Shown here in pieces: positions 8,663-17,369 of a DNA stretch of 64,000 bases. The stretch spans positions 1,550,001-1,614,000 of the forward strand of contig NZ_MVDI01000001.1 of the NCBI RefSeq assembly GCF_002939305.1, written 5' to 3'. Source of the stretch: Chroococcidiopsis sp. TS-821 (GTDB taxonomy: Bacteria; Cyanobacteriota; Cyanobacteriia; Cyanobacteriales; Chroococcidiopsidaceae). A program made the position numbers and the translations under genes. Below the pieces are notes generated by a model, which was not told the origin of the DNA, ran no database searches, and saw nothing but the letters and a program-made list of their open reading frames with translations. Every line of letters starts with the position of its first letter. The stretch's first letter is position 1.

Positions 8663-8870
8663 CAAAACTTTCAGTAACCCACAACCCGTACTTAACTCTG
8701 AATTGGTTTGGTGCGGGTAGAAAACAATTTGTAACATGTTTATTCACTTCATGTACTAATGGGACTATTCTGGTTTGAGAAGCAGATGGCTTTTTTCACT
8801 ATTTTTTTGAGCGATCGCTTCCATTGTTGTGCTTTGCAAAATACTCGCGCAGCAAGTTTGGCGCAGTAAG

Positions 8871-9383
8871 TCATGTTAGCTCAACGCGGGACTTGTGTAT
8901 GACGCCACCTTTTGTAGCACAGTAAGCAGCGTAGAATGGTTGAGCTACTAGCGCCAACTCTGAAGCCGTATTGACGATCGTGCCGCCGCCTTGCCGCAAC
9001 ATCTGCGGGATAGCGTGCTTGCAACCGAAGAAGACGCCTTTGAGATTCACGCCCAGCAATCGGTCGAATTCTTCCTCAGTCATTTCAGTAGCGAGTTTGA
9101 GAATTGAAATTCCAGCATTGTTGTGCAAGACATCGAGTCTGCCAAAAGTTTCAACAGCTTGCGCGATCGCCTTTTCTACTTCAGCTTCGCAACTGACATC
9201 AGCAGCGATCGCCTGACAGATACCGCCTGCTTGTTCAATCAGATGACAAGTTTTTTCAAGTTCTGCGGTATTGTGGTCGATGGCAACAACTGTCGCGCCG
9301 TTGCGGGCAAACTGTACAGCGGTTGCTCGTCCAATTCCAGATCCTACCCCAGTGATCGTACAAACTTTGTTTGCCAGCCTCAC
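8871..9383 (-). pseudogene. C-terminally truncated short-chain dehydrogenase/reductase
   Basis: About 170 residues of an SDR enzyme are present. The nucleotide motif is TGVGSGIG near residue 11, followed by DVSCEAEVE, HNNAGISIL, the serine in VNTASELAL, and the catalytic YCATK. Shortly after ATKGGVIH the sequence becomes unrelated and stops, so the roughly 70-80 residues that complete the fold are missing. The GTG at 9383 before RLANKV has an AGGAAAG element and fits the family's start better than the TTG at 9434. The neighbouring recombinase remnant suggests truncation by a mobile element. Confidence 0.7.
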
Positions 9384-9566
9384 AACATCTTTCCTGGAGA
9401 GTTTGCGGTTGAGTATATGGCTTGCGGACAGCAAAAAAGTGTAGGTTGAGCTACAAAATCCTAGATAAATGTGCTTTTACAGCATGGCGTTTTTTAATGA
9501 GGAGTACTTAGGCAACTTGGTCGAGCAACATCTCGTATATGGTTTGCTGCGAGCGTTCGCTACTTT

Positions 9567-9680
9567 TTATCTTCTATCCGTACCAAGAATCTTCAAAGAC
9601 TGCACAGCACGACGCAGCGTTTCTTCCCCTCGACGGTCGTAGCGCGACGTTGTTGCCGGAGCGGCACGATCTGCTAATTT
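9567..9680 (-). pseudogene. Tyrosine-recombinase (phage integrase) C-terminal remnant
   Basis: On the minus strand 37 codons after an in-frame stop read KLADRAAPATTSRYDRRGEE, then TLRRAVQSLKILGTDRR and a stop. H/N-A-x-P-x-TT-x-RYDRRGE is the hallmark C terminus of XerC/D-like integrases; the Tyr in RYDRR is the catalytic nucleophile. Nothing recognisable of the integrase remains upstream. I infer a relic of an integrated element next to the truncated SDR gene. Confidence 0.6.
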
Positions 9681-9810
9681 CTAAACTGTCAAGCGCACCT
9701 GTTTGAAGATGTACGTGAATGGCTTGGGCTTTTGGGCAATTGAACAAATAATAAAGGCACAACATGAAATCTATATATTTATTAGTGAAGTGTGGCAAGG
9801 ATTGTGATAT

Positions 9811-10974
9811 CTAGTGTTTTACTCGTTTTGAGCTAGTGTTTGACAAGGTTGGCTCAACTGTTGCGATTACCTCTCCCGTTTGGCTGGTGTCATATCCACC
9901 TAAGGCTTCTAGTTGTGAGAGAACTCGCCGATGCCCTAAGGTACTCAGTAGTTGTTGTACGGGGGCTTCATCTAGGTAAGGTTTAAGAATAACTAGATCG
10001 TATCGGGAACGATGCAGTGGTAGAAATTCTAAACCAAAGGCAGCAGCGACTGATGCAGTGCTGACTCCCGCAGCTGCTTTACCTGTGGCGATCGCCTGCG
10101 CGACTTCCAAGTGTCCGCCGACAATTTGCTCAAAACCCTTGACAGAATCAAATTCAATACCTGCTTGCTGAAGCGATCGCTCTAACAACTGGCGGCTACC
10201 CGATCCCTCTTCTCGGTTGATAATCGTAACGCCAGGCAACGTTAAATCCTCTACAGATTTGAGATTGAGGGGATTTCCTGGCTGAATCATTAATCCCTCT
10301 TCCCAACTTCCCAAATTAATTAAGACTGCTGTGTTATTTTGCAAAACAGCCTGCACGAAAGGAACATTGTGTTCCTGAGTCACAGGATCGTATAAATGCA
10401 TACCAGCAATGTGAACTTCCCCGCGACAGAGCCGATGCAAGGCTGTCATACTGTTGTCAGATGTCCAATGAACTCGTAATTCAGGATGCCAGCGTTCTGC
10501 TGCCCGTGCCCATAGCGAGAGGGCTGGCGTACAACCTGCTAAAACAACGGTTTGATGAAGTTTTTCTGGATCGTCAAGTAACTTAACTTGTATCGATGAA
10601 GATGAATCATATCCTTCTCCATCAGCAGGAATCATTTCCATGCGGAAAGCATCATTGCCCAACAGCGGATAAGCTATCCAGCGTCCGCCAACTCGCGCTA
10701 GGCTCAAGCGTAGTGTTTTGCCGGTAGGAGTATGCTGTGTGGGAATTGCTTCAATTTCAGGAGTGTCTTGTTCCAACCAGAACAAATCTTCAACTTGACA
10801 TCCTAATGCCTTTGCTAAACGAAGTGCTATGGTAGTTGACGGGGCATATTGTCCTGATTCCACACCTCCAATAGTTTGTCGAGAAACTCCGGCAATATCA
10901 GCTAAGTCTTGCTGGCTCAAACCCAATCGCAGCCGCACTTGCTTAAGGTTGTTGTAAAGATCGTGTTGCTTCAC
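9811..10974 (-). CDS. XRE helix-turn-helix regulator fused to a PBP-like (molybdate-type) sensor domain
   Basis: A 387-residue protein. Residues 6-60 form a Cro/CI helix-turn-helix (LRLGLSQQDLADIAGVSRQTI). From about residue 85 to 330 there is a periplasmic-binding-protein-like domain (PF12727 type), with VVLAGCTPALSLWARAAE, GEVHIAGMHLYDP and NREEGSGSRQLLER. No signal peptide is present, so it is cytosolic. The same fusion is known for one-component regulators next to molybdate transport genes. It lies downstream of modABC on the same strand, separated by 373 bp carrying a repeat. It probably senses molybdate or a related oxyanion and regulates modABC (inference). Start codon is GTG. Confidence 0.85.
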   Translation of the reverse strand: MKQHDLYNNLKQVRLRLGLSQQDLADIAGVSRQTIGGVESGQYAPSTTIALRLAKALGCQVEDLFWLEQDTPEIEAIPTQHTPTGKTLRLSLARVGGRWIAYPLLGNDAFRMEMIPADGEGYDSSSSIQVKLLDDPEKLHQTVVLAGCTPALSLWARAAERWHPELRVHWTSDNSMTALHRLCRGEVHIAGMHLYDPVTQEHNVPFVQAVLQNNTAVLINLGSWEEGLMIQPGNPLNLKSVEDLTLPGVTIINREEGSGSRQLLERSLQQAGIEFDSVKGFEQIVGGHLEVAQAIATGKAAAGVSTASVAAAFGLEFLPLHRSRYDLVILKPYLDEAPVQQLLSTLGHRRVLSQLEALGGYDTSQTGEVIATVEPTLSNTSSKRVKH

Positions 10975-11197
10975 ACTACTTGACTAAATTCCTTGAAAAC
11001 TGGCACAAAGCTGCTTTTTACATTACCAGATTCCACATAACCTGAAAGCTATCAATGGTTATTAGACTTATTGCAATCATGGGTAGGTGAGGACACCCAC
11101 TCTACAAATTCAGATTAATTCAGCCTTTGTAGTTAGGCATGCCTCACCCGACTAAAATGTAATATTTTTGCTCAGTAATGAATTCTTTACACGCATT

Positions 11198-11340
11198 GTA
11201 ATACCATTTCACTAAATAAAAGCTACAAATCATTTCTCCTCTGCTTCCTCTGCTCCCCTGCGTCCTCTGCCCCTCTGCTCCTCTACTCCTCTGCCCCTCT
11301 ACTGCCTATTTGTAACAACTTCAAAGTGAAACGGTATAAC
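11198..11340. repeat. MITE-like dispersed repeat with terminal inverted repeats and CT-rich core
   Basis: The ends GTAATACCATTTCACT (11198-11213) and AGTGAAACGGTATAAC (11325-11340) are inverted repeats, 14 of 16 matching. Between them lies a run of CTCCTCTGC-like units (about 11237-11306). Length is 143 bp and it has no coding capacity. A second, partial copy in the opposite orientation lies at 14041-14135, upstream of modA. Together they bracket modABC. Confidence 0.7.
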
Positions 11341-11347
11341 AGTTGTG

Positions 11348-12412
11348 TTAATCGATGAGTAAAAACAAACGACGTGAATCTAGGCAAACAAACCACGGTG
11401 CAGGACGGTTTTTTATGCTTTCCCATTTGTCCTTAAAGACTTCTGCCTGAAGATGATAATCATCTGTGTCAATAGGTGGTTCTTGCAACTTCAAATACAC
11501 AGTCAGGCGATGAGGCGTTTCACTCGTCCAAACTAACCAACAGGGAAACGTATTTTCCTGATATTGATTGGGAAAGGTAATTTGATGGGCACGAATACCT
11601 ACATGGGTATGCAGTGAAGACACAGGTTCAGGAGATTGCAGAGTGCAGTTCCAATCTAGTGCTTGAATTTGCTGAGAGTCTATCTGTCGAATGCGGGAAA
11701 TATTTTTACAGCCGGTGAGTCGTGCGACAGTCAACGTGTTGGGATGTTCAAAAATGGTTTGTTTATTTCCATCTGCAACAATCTTGCCAGCCGAGAGAAC
11801 AATCAATTTTTGACAAATTCGGTAAGCTTCCTCTAAGTTGTGACTCACAAATAAAGTTAATCCTTGGTAGCTAGATAAGGTTTTAATAAGTTGCTTTTCT
11901 AGTTCGCTGCGTAAATGAGTATCAAGGGCAGAAAATGGCTCATCTAATAGTAAAATCTCTGGATTAGTCGCTAATGCTCTAGCTAGCGCTACTCGCTGTT
12001 GTTGTCCACCTGATAACTGATGAGGATAGCGATGCTCAAACCCTGTTAGTTTGACTTGTTCTAATTGAGTGGCAACGCGTCTGGCTTGCACACTCTTAGG
12101 TAAGCCTTTTAGACCGTAGGCGATGTTTTGGGCAATAGTAAGATGAGGAAATAGAGCATAGTTTTGGAAAAGGAAACCGACGTTGCGATCGCGACTTGGC
12201 AAATTAATTCCTTTACGAGAGTCATACAAAACTCGGTCGTTAAGTACAATGACTCCCCTATCAGGCGTTTCGATTCCGGCAATACAACGCAGAGTCATAC
12301 TTTTGCCTGAACCTGAACTCCCCAAAATTCCTAACGTTTCTTGCTCAACTTTAAAAGCGACTTCTAGAGAATAACTAGAAAGTTGCTTTTGGATATCGAC
12401 GATGAGTTGCAT
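11348..12412 (-). CDS. modC: Molybdate ABC transporter ATP-binding protein ModC
   Basis: A 354-residue ABC ATPase. Walker A is GSSGSGKS at 31-38, the signature is LSGGQQQR, Walker B is ILLLDEPFSALD, and the switch His is in SHNLEEAYR. The C-terminal 120 residues form a divergent TOBE-like region that may bind oxyanion. It energises molybdate import through ModB. Its ATG lies 38 bp inside the end of modB, so translation is probably coupled. It is the last gene of modABC. A sulfate-type CysA assignment is less likely given the ModA and ModB partners. Confidence 0.92.
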   Translation of the reverse strand: MQLIVDIQKQLSSYSLEVAFKVEQETLGILGSSGSGKSMTLRCIAGIETPDRGVIVLNDRVLYDSRKGINLPSRDRNVGFLFQNYALFPHLTIAQNIAYGLKGLPKSVQARRVATQLEQVKLTGFEHRYPHQLSGGQQQRVALARALATNPEILLLDEPFSALDTHLRSELEKQLIKTLSSYQGLTLFVSHNLEEAYRICQKLIVLSAGKIVADGNKQTIFEHPNTLTVARLTGCKNISRIRQIDSQQIQALDWNCTLQSPEPVSSLHTHVGIRAHQITFPNQYQENTFPCWLVWTSETPHRLTVYLKLQEPPIDTDDYHLQAEVFKDKWESIKNRPAPWFVCLDSRRLFLLID

Positions 12413-13094
12413 TGAATGCTTGCTGTTTCTTGTACTGTTTTCTTTGACTCTGGGGTTGTTGTGATTCTAGATATCGCACCCACCACAGCACAGCAAAGGC
12501 GATCGCACTCATGATGAGTACCATGATGTTTGCTAATTCATACCGTTGCATTTGTACTGCGTCGTAGATCGCTAAGGGTAAAGTTTGCGTTCTTCCAGGG
12601 ATGCTACCTGCAACCATCAAGGTGGCTCCGAATTCTCCAAGTCCTCTTGCCACACTCAACCCAAAACCAGCTAAAATGCCTCGGTAAGCTACAGGAATTG
12701 CCACCCGCCAAAGGACTTCTAGTTCTGTGGAACCAAGCGTACGCGCTGCGGCTTCTAATTCAGGATCGACGTTGGCGATCGCGGCTCTAGTTGATTCAAC
12801 CATCAGAGGAAATGCCACAACCGCAGAGGCGATCGCTCCAGCTTGCCAGGTAAATAATAAATCAATACCAAACCATTCTCTGATTGGGCTACCTCTTCCC
12901 AACGCCAACAATAAGAAATAACCTACGACACTCGGTGGCAACACTAACGGCAAATTCAGCAGTGTGGAAACAAAAATCTGCCCTGGAAATTGTTTTCTAG
13001 CAAGCCAAATTCCTAAGCTTAAACCAAATACCAGAATTAAAACACTGGCAACAATTGTCACTTGCAAAGACAACATAAACGGCTGCCAGATCAT
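12375..13094 (-). CDS. modB: Molybdate ABC transporter permease ModB
   Basis: A 239-residue inner-membrane permease with about five transmembrane segments. The ABC-permease EAA loop is readable as EAAARTLGSTELEVLWRVAI, and the LPLVLPPSVVGYFLL stretch is typical of ModB. The C-terminal 25 residues are polar and basic (about QSQRKQYKKQQAF) and overlap modC. The start ATG overlaps the modA stop as ATGA. Confidence 0.95.
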   Translation of the reverse strand: MIWQPFMLSLQVTIVASVLILVFGLSLGIWLARKQFPGQIFVSTLLNLPLVLPPSVVGYFLLLALGRGSPIREWFGIDLLFTWQAGAIASAVVAFPLMVESTRAAIANVDPELEAAARTLGSTELEVLWRVAIPVAYRGILAGFGLSVARGLGEFGATLMVAGSIPGRTQTLPLAIYDAVQMQRYELANIMVLIMSAIAFAVLWWVRYLESQQPQSQRKQYKKQQAFNATHRRYPKATF

Positions 13095-13888
13095 GACACT
13101 GGTTCCTCCCCTGGTAAAATGAAGCCATATTCGCGCATTAAAGGTCTTCCCTGTTCGCCATTAATAAAAGCAGCGAATTGCTTGGCTAGCTCTGGATGAC
13201 GGGCACTTTTGGGAACTGCCAGCATTTGTTCGAGAGGTTGATGTAAATCATCAGGAATTAAAGTCCACTTGCCTGGTTTATTCACGCTGATAGAAAGCGC
13301 GGCGATCGCAACATCTACATTTCCTGTTTCTGCGTATTGCTGTGTTTGCCGGATGTTTTCGCCAAAGACAAGTTTCGGTTGCAGTTCTTCCCAAATGCCT
13401 GCTGATTGCAAAGCTTCCCGCGCGGCGACACCATAAGGTGCGCGATCGGGATTGGCGATCGCAACTCGCTGAATCTGTGGTTGAGTCAAGTCTTTAATAT
13501 CTTGAACATTGAAGGGGCTATCTTCTCGCTGCCAGAGTGTAATCCGCCCTACTCCATACAATGCCTTTGTTTCTGAAATTATTAACCCTTTTTGGTCTAA
13601 ATCTTCAATAAATTGCTTATTAGCTGCTGCAAACAAATCTACAGGTGCTCCTCGCTCAATCTGCTGGGCAAGTTGTCCTGTCGATCCCATGTTAAACGTT
13701 ACTTGATTTCCGGTTTCTTGTTCCCAAAGCTTACCAATCTCTGTAAATACGTAGTTTAAGTCTGCGGCTGCGGAGACAGTCAAGGTGATTGGCTCATCAG
13801 CTACTGGTGATGTATTGACAGTCGAAACTTGGCACGCTGCTAAGCAACTGATCAGAGCAAGAACTAAAAACCGCAAGTACTTTTTCAT
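13091..13888 (-). CDS. modA: Molybdate-binding lipoprotein ModA
   Basis: A 265-residue substrate-binding protein. The N terminus is a lipoprotein signal with lipobox LAAC, Cys19 being the predicted lipid anchor. The mature domain shows ModA motifs: SAAADLNYVFTEI, FNMGSTGQLAQQIERGAPVD, FAAANKQFIEDL and ANPDRAPYGVAA. It captures molybdate (or tungstate) outside the inner membrane and delivers it to ModB. It is the first gene of modABC; the promoter must lie in the 264 bp before it, which also hold a perfect hairpin and half of a repeat element. Confidence 0.95.
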   Translation of the reverse strand: MKKYLRFLVLALISCLAACQVSTVNTSPVADEPITLTVSAAADLNYVFTEIGKLWEQETGNQVTFNMGSTGQLAQQIERGAPVDLFAAANKQFIEDLDQKGLIISETKALYGVGRITLWQREDSPFNVQDIKDLTQPQIQRVAIANPDRAPYGVAAREALQSAGIWEELQPKLVFGENIRQTQQYAETGNVDVAIAALSISVNKPGKWTLIPDDLHQPLEQMLAVPKSARHPELAKQFAAFINGEQGRPLMREYGFILPGEEPVS

Positions 13889-14011
13889 GGTTTGCTCGCA
13901 ATTTCTCTATCACTGGAAACCCTAGGCAAGTATTATCTATACAATGCCAATATACTTGCACGTTTTTTGTAGCCTACTTAGCGATCGCCACAGTTGTTCG
14001 CAAGACTGGTG

Positions 14012-14040
14012 AATTGTTAAGGGTGAAGGGCTTAACAATT
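14012..14040. promoter_or_regulatory. Perfect 10-bp hairpin between modA and the TSUP gene
   Basis: AATTGTTAAG and CTTAACAATT pair perfectly around the 9-base loop GGTGAAGGG. It lies between two divergent genes, so it could be an operator, or a terminator read from outside. It directly abuts the truncated end of the repeat element that begins at 14041. Confidence 0.5.
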
Positions 14041-14135
14041 TTGGGAGCAGAGGGGCAGAGGACGCAGGGGAGCAGGGGAGTAGGGGAGCAGGGGAGAAAT
14101 GGTTTGTAGCTCTATATTTAGTGAATTAGTATTAC
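14041..14135. repeat. Partial, inverted copy of the CT-rich MITE-like repeat
   Basis: Read on the minus strand this begins with GTAATACTAATTCACT, then GAGCTACAAACCATTTCTCC, then CCCCTGC/CTCCC units. It is the same order as the element at 11198 but in the opposite orientation. The second terminal repeat is absent. It ends 17 bp before the TSUP start codon, so that gene's 5' leader lies within or beside it. Confidence 0.65.
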
Positions 14136-14152
14136 TAACATGGAGACTCTAG

Positions 14153-14944
14153 ATGAGAAATTTTTGGGCACTTGTTTGGGGTGCAGTAGTAGGAGTACTT
14201 GGTGGATTAATTGGGTTAGGAGGTGCAGAGTTTCGCCTACCCATCCTAGTGAGTGTTTTTCACTACCGTACTCTGCAAGCGATCGTCATTAATCTCATCG
14301 TGAGCCTGGTGACAGTAACATTTTCATTCATTTTTCGTAGTGGTGTTGTTGGTCTTGAAAACGTAACTGCCAACTGGGCAATAATCATTAATATTCTGGC
14401 AGGTTCTTTAATTGGCTCATATGTTGGAGTTCATTATGCAACTAAAGTCAATGAAAAAGTTTTGAATCGAGTTGTTGTCGTTTTTTTAATGTTTCTAAGT
14501 ATCGTATTAATTGGACACGATCTCATTTTTAGTATTGGAGTTTTACAAATACCATATTTGTTAAGAATCATCGCAGGATTCTTAGCAGGAATTATTATTG
14601 GTATCTTCAGCAGTATGCTGGGTGTAGCAGGGGGAGAGTTGATTATCCCTACTATTATTTTAGTGTTTGCTGTTGATATCAAATTAGCAGGAAGTTTAAG
14701 TTTAGCAATCAGCCTTCCTACAATTTTGATGGGTTTATTTAAATATAGAAGTTTACAACAATTAACAGGAATAAAATCAGAGCAAAAATTTATTAGTTTT
14801 ATGGCAGTTGGTTCAATATTAGGTGCATTTATTGGCAGTATTTTATTGAGGTACGTATCAGCTTCGCTGCTGTACCTCATTCTAGGCACGATTTTATTAA
14901 TATCAGCATTAAAATTAGCAAGGCATAAGCCAAGAACTTTGTAG
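14153..14944 (+). CDS. TSUP (TauE/SafE) family anion permease
   Basis: A 263-residue membrane protein with about eight transmembrane segments in two halves. Each half has the TSUP glycine-rich motif (VGVLGGLIGLGGAEFRLP near the start, GIFSSMLGVAGGELIIP near 160). TSUP proteins move sulfite, sulfonates or similar anions. A GGAG ribosome site precedes the ATG. The gene diverges from modABC, which suggests but does not prove a link to oxyanion balance. The low-GC wording (many AT-rich codons) differs somewhat from the neighbours. Confidence 0.85.
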   Translation: MRNFWALVWGAVVGVLGGLIGLGGAEFRLPILVSVFHYRTLQAIVINLIVSLVTVTFSFIFRSGVVGLENVTANWAIIINILAGSLIGSYVGVHYATKVNEKVLNRVVVVFLMFLSIVLIGHDLIFSIGVLQIPYLLRIIAGFLAGIIIGIFSSMLGVAGGELIIPTIILVFAVDIKLAGSLSLAISLPTILMGLFKYRSLQQLTGIKSEQKFISFMAVGSILGAFIGSILLRYVSASLLYLILGTILLISALKLARHKPRTL

Positions 14945-14997
14945 TAAAATTTTTAGCCGCGAGTATTGCCTAAACTAATTCATTTAACAATTTTGTG

Positions 14998-15948
14998 CTA
15001 TTTTACCTGAGTTGTCATTGACAGGACTGGCTCTTTTTTTACTGGTGCAACGCCAGCTAAGTCTAAAATTTGGGGAATCAAATCTTCACGCTTGACTGCC
15101 ATCATATGGACACCTTGACATAATTCGCGAGCAATTTGTACTTGTTCTGCGGCTATTTTGACTCCTTCTTGCAGAGGATCTTTTGCTTGTTCTAAGCGGT
15201 CGATAATATGTTGAGGAATGTTGACACCAGGAACGCAGCGATTAATAAATTGGGCATTCTTGGCAGATTTTAATAAAAAGATTCCCGCCATGATTGGTTT
15301 ACCACAACCTTTGGCGATTTGATCCATAAATTTTTCTAGACGGTCAAAATCTGTAATTAGCTGACTTTGGAAAAACTGCGCCCCAGCTTCAAGTTTACGC
15401 TCAAACCGACTTTGCAACCCAGACCAGCTGGCAAGTTGTGGATCGACCGCTGCACCTGGAAATAAATCAGTTGCACCATCGGTGAGAGGTTGGTCGCAAC
15501 AATCCGTCCCAGAATTCATTTTATGAATTAATTTGAGCAGTCGGATCGATTCAAGGTCAAAGACACTTTTGGCATCAACATGATCGCCTGCTTTTACAGG
15601 GTCGCCTGTGAGCGCTAGAATATTGCGGATACCGAGCGCATAAGCACCCATCAGATCGGCTTGCAGTCCAATGCGGTTGCGATCGCGACAAGCAATTTGA
15701 CAAATTGGCTCAATACCGTGTTGTAACAGGATTACCGAAGCAGCGAGCGAAGACATCCGCAAAACTGCCCTGCTACCATCAGTAATATTCACCGCATGAA
15801 CGCGACTTTTGAGTTGTTGTGCCATTTGCACCATATGCGCGGGATTGCTACCTTTAGGAGGTGCAACTTCAGCTGTAACTAGAAAGTCACCCTGAATAAT
15901 GGCTGTGCGTAATGAGTTTAAAGAAGTTCCGTTTAAATTATTTAGCAT
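14998..15948 (-). CDS. metF: Methylenetetrahydrofolate reductase-family protein
   Basis: A 316-residue TIM-barrel flavoprotein of the MetF family. FLVTAEVAPPKGSNP at the start carries the catalytic Glu; ALTGDPVKAG and MAGIFLLKSA are further barrel motifs. MetF reduces 5,10-methylene-THF to 5-methyl-THF for methionine synthesis. The sequence resembles the archaeal/cyanobacterial branch more than E. coli MetF, and the electron donor may differ. It converges with the TSUP gene. It lies just after trpS on the same strand (38 bp). Confidence 0.85.
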   Translation of the reverse strand: MLNNLNGTSLNSLRTAIIQGDFLVTAEVAPPKGSNPAHMVQMAQQLKSRVHAVNITDGSRAVLRMSSLAASVILLQHGIEPICQIACRDRNRIGLQADLMGAYALGIRNILALTGDPVKAGDHVDAKSVFDLESIRLLKLIHKMNSGTDCCDQPLTDGATDLFPGAAVDPQLASWSGLQSRFERKLEAGAQFFQSQLITDFDRLEKFMDQIAKGCGKPIMAGIFLLKSAKNAQFINRCVPGVNIPQHIIDRLEQAKDPLQEGVKIAAEQVQIARELCQGVHMMAVKREDLIPQILDLAGVAPVKKEPVLSMTTQVK

Positions 15949-15985
15949 TAGAGCGTGTAAATTAAATTTTATATTTTTCTAGCAA

Positions 15986-16993
15986 TTACACTGGCATAGA
16001 ATAGCCCAAAGAAGATTTCACTTTGTTCAGTGTTGAAATCGCGATCGCTTCTGCTTTTTCTCGTCCTGAACGTAAAACTGACTCTAGATAGCCTTTATCG
16101 TTCATGATTTCATGATATTTGTCTTGAATGGGTTTAAGGTGGGCGATCGCTGTTTCTGCGAGTAGTGGCTTAAATTGTCCCCAGCCCATATCTTGACACT
16201 CCGCAGCAACTTCGGCTTTAGACTTACCCGAAAGCAGCATATATAGTGTCAACAAATTATGACATTCTGGACGCTCTGGGTCATCAAATGTTAATCCTCG
16301 GATTGGATCAGTTTTACAGCGTTTGATTTTTTGTTGAATTTGTTCTGGAGTATCGAGTAAATTAATTCGACTCGCATCAGAAGGATCGGATTTCGACATT
16401 TTGCGCGTACCATCTGTAAGACTCATAACTCGCGCTCCTTCTTTGCGAATCAGCGGCTCTGGGAGTTTAAGTACTGGATTTTCTCTAGCAAACTGGTAGT
16501 TAAATCGTGCTGCAATGTCACGAGTTAGTTCTAAGTGTTGTTTTTGATCTTCACCCACAGGAACTTTATCTGCTTGATACAGCAAAATATCTGCTGCCAT
16601 TAATACAGGATAATCGAGTAAGCCCGTATTGACGTTTTCGCCTTGCTTGATTGCCTTTTCCTTAAACTGGATCATATCTTGCAGCCAGTTCAAGGGCGTA
16701 ATGCAATTAAGTAACCATGTCAACTCACTATGGGCGCAAATGTGGGATTGGACAAAGATATTTGAGTATTCTAAGTCAATGCCACAGGCAAGATACAGTG
16801 CAGCGATCGTATACGTATCTGCTGCTAAGGTTGCTGGGTTATGCGGTACTGTAATAGCGTGTAGATCCACTACACAAAAGAAATTTTCGTATTCGCTTTG
16901 CCCTTCTACCCAATTGCGAATTGCACCTAGATAATTACCTAAGTGTAAATTACCAGTTGGTTGAACTCCAGATAATACCCGCTGTTTAGCCAT
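15986..16993 (-). CDS. trpS: Tryptophanyl-tRNA synthetase
   Basis: A 335-residue class Ic aminoacyl-tRNA synthetase that charges tRNA(Trp). The HIGH-equivalent is PTGNLHLGN at residues 12-20 and the KMSKS loop is at residues 198-202. VGEDQKQHLELTRDIA is the tryptophan-site helix. The start is placed at the ATG before AKQRVLSGVQPTG; an upstream in-frame start at 17029 would add an unconserved extension of 12 residues. Confidence 0.97.
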   Translation of the reverse strand: MAKQRVLSGVQPTGNLHLGNYLGAIRNWVEGQSEYENFFCVVDLHAITVPHNPATLAADTYTIAALYLACGIDLEYSNIFVQSHICAHSELTWLLNCITPLNWLQDMIQFKEKAIKQGENVNTGLLDYPVLMAADILLYQADKVPVGEDQKQHLELTRDIAARFNYQFARENPVLKLPEPLIRKEGARVMSLTDGTRKMSKSDPSDASRINLLDTPEQIQQKIKRCKTDPIRGLTFDDPERPECHNLLTLYMLLSGKSKAEVAAECQDMGWGQFKPLLAETAIAHLKPIQDKYHEIMNDKGYLESVLRSGREKAEAIAISTLNKVKSSLGYSMPV

Positions 16994-17069
16994 TGATTTT
17001 AGTTGATTGTTAAAGCAGTAACTGCCCACAAACTATAGTAAGTCTCTTTATATTTACTAGTTTTCAATT

Positions 17070-17369
17070 ATGACTCAATCTTCCTCAAATCCGACGACTC
17101 TACTGCGCCAATGCATCAAGTTAGCACAAGAAGTTTCTACCCATCGCCAAGCAAATGAAGAGTTTGCCCAGCTGCGTGACGGTATAGCGGCGACGAACCC
17201 ACAAGCAGCAGAATTGATGGATATACTCTGGCAAGAAGTCATTGCTGCACGACGTTCGGCTGATTTTTGGCACGAGATGAGCAATGTGGAAAAAGACTTA
17301 AGTAATCGGATGATGGAAAATTTGGCACAATTACGCCAAAATTACTTACGTCTGATGCAGGAGATGTAG
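17070..17369 (+). CDS. Conserved cyanobacterial hypothetical protein
   Basis: A 99-residue soluble, mostly alpha-helical protein. The helices around ANEEFAQLRDGIAATNPQ and the C-terminal NRMMENLAQLRQNYLRLMQE suggest a small helical bundle or coiled coil. It is divergent from trpS. I recognise it only as a protein commonly found in cyanobacteria; no function is known to me. Confidence 0.65.
   Translation: MTQSSSNPTTLLRQCIKLAQEVSTHRQANEEFAQLRDGIAATNPQAAELMDILWQEVIAARRSADFWHEMSNVEKDLSNRMMENLAQLRQNYLRLMQEM

Noticed and set aside
9484-9648. Plus-strand ORF of about 54 codons over the recombinase remnant
   Set aside because: No ribosome site, and the minus strand carries the recognisable RYDRR recombinase tail.
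11198-11340. CRISPR-like array
   Set aside because: Units are short, overlapping, CT-rich and without unique spacers; there are no cas genes.
14434-14889. 151-codon minus-strand ORF
   Set aside because: Antisense shadow of the TSUP permease, which has clear family motifs.
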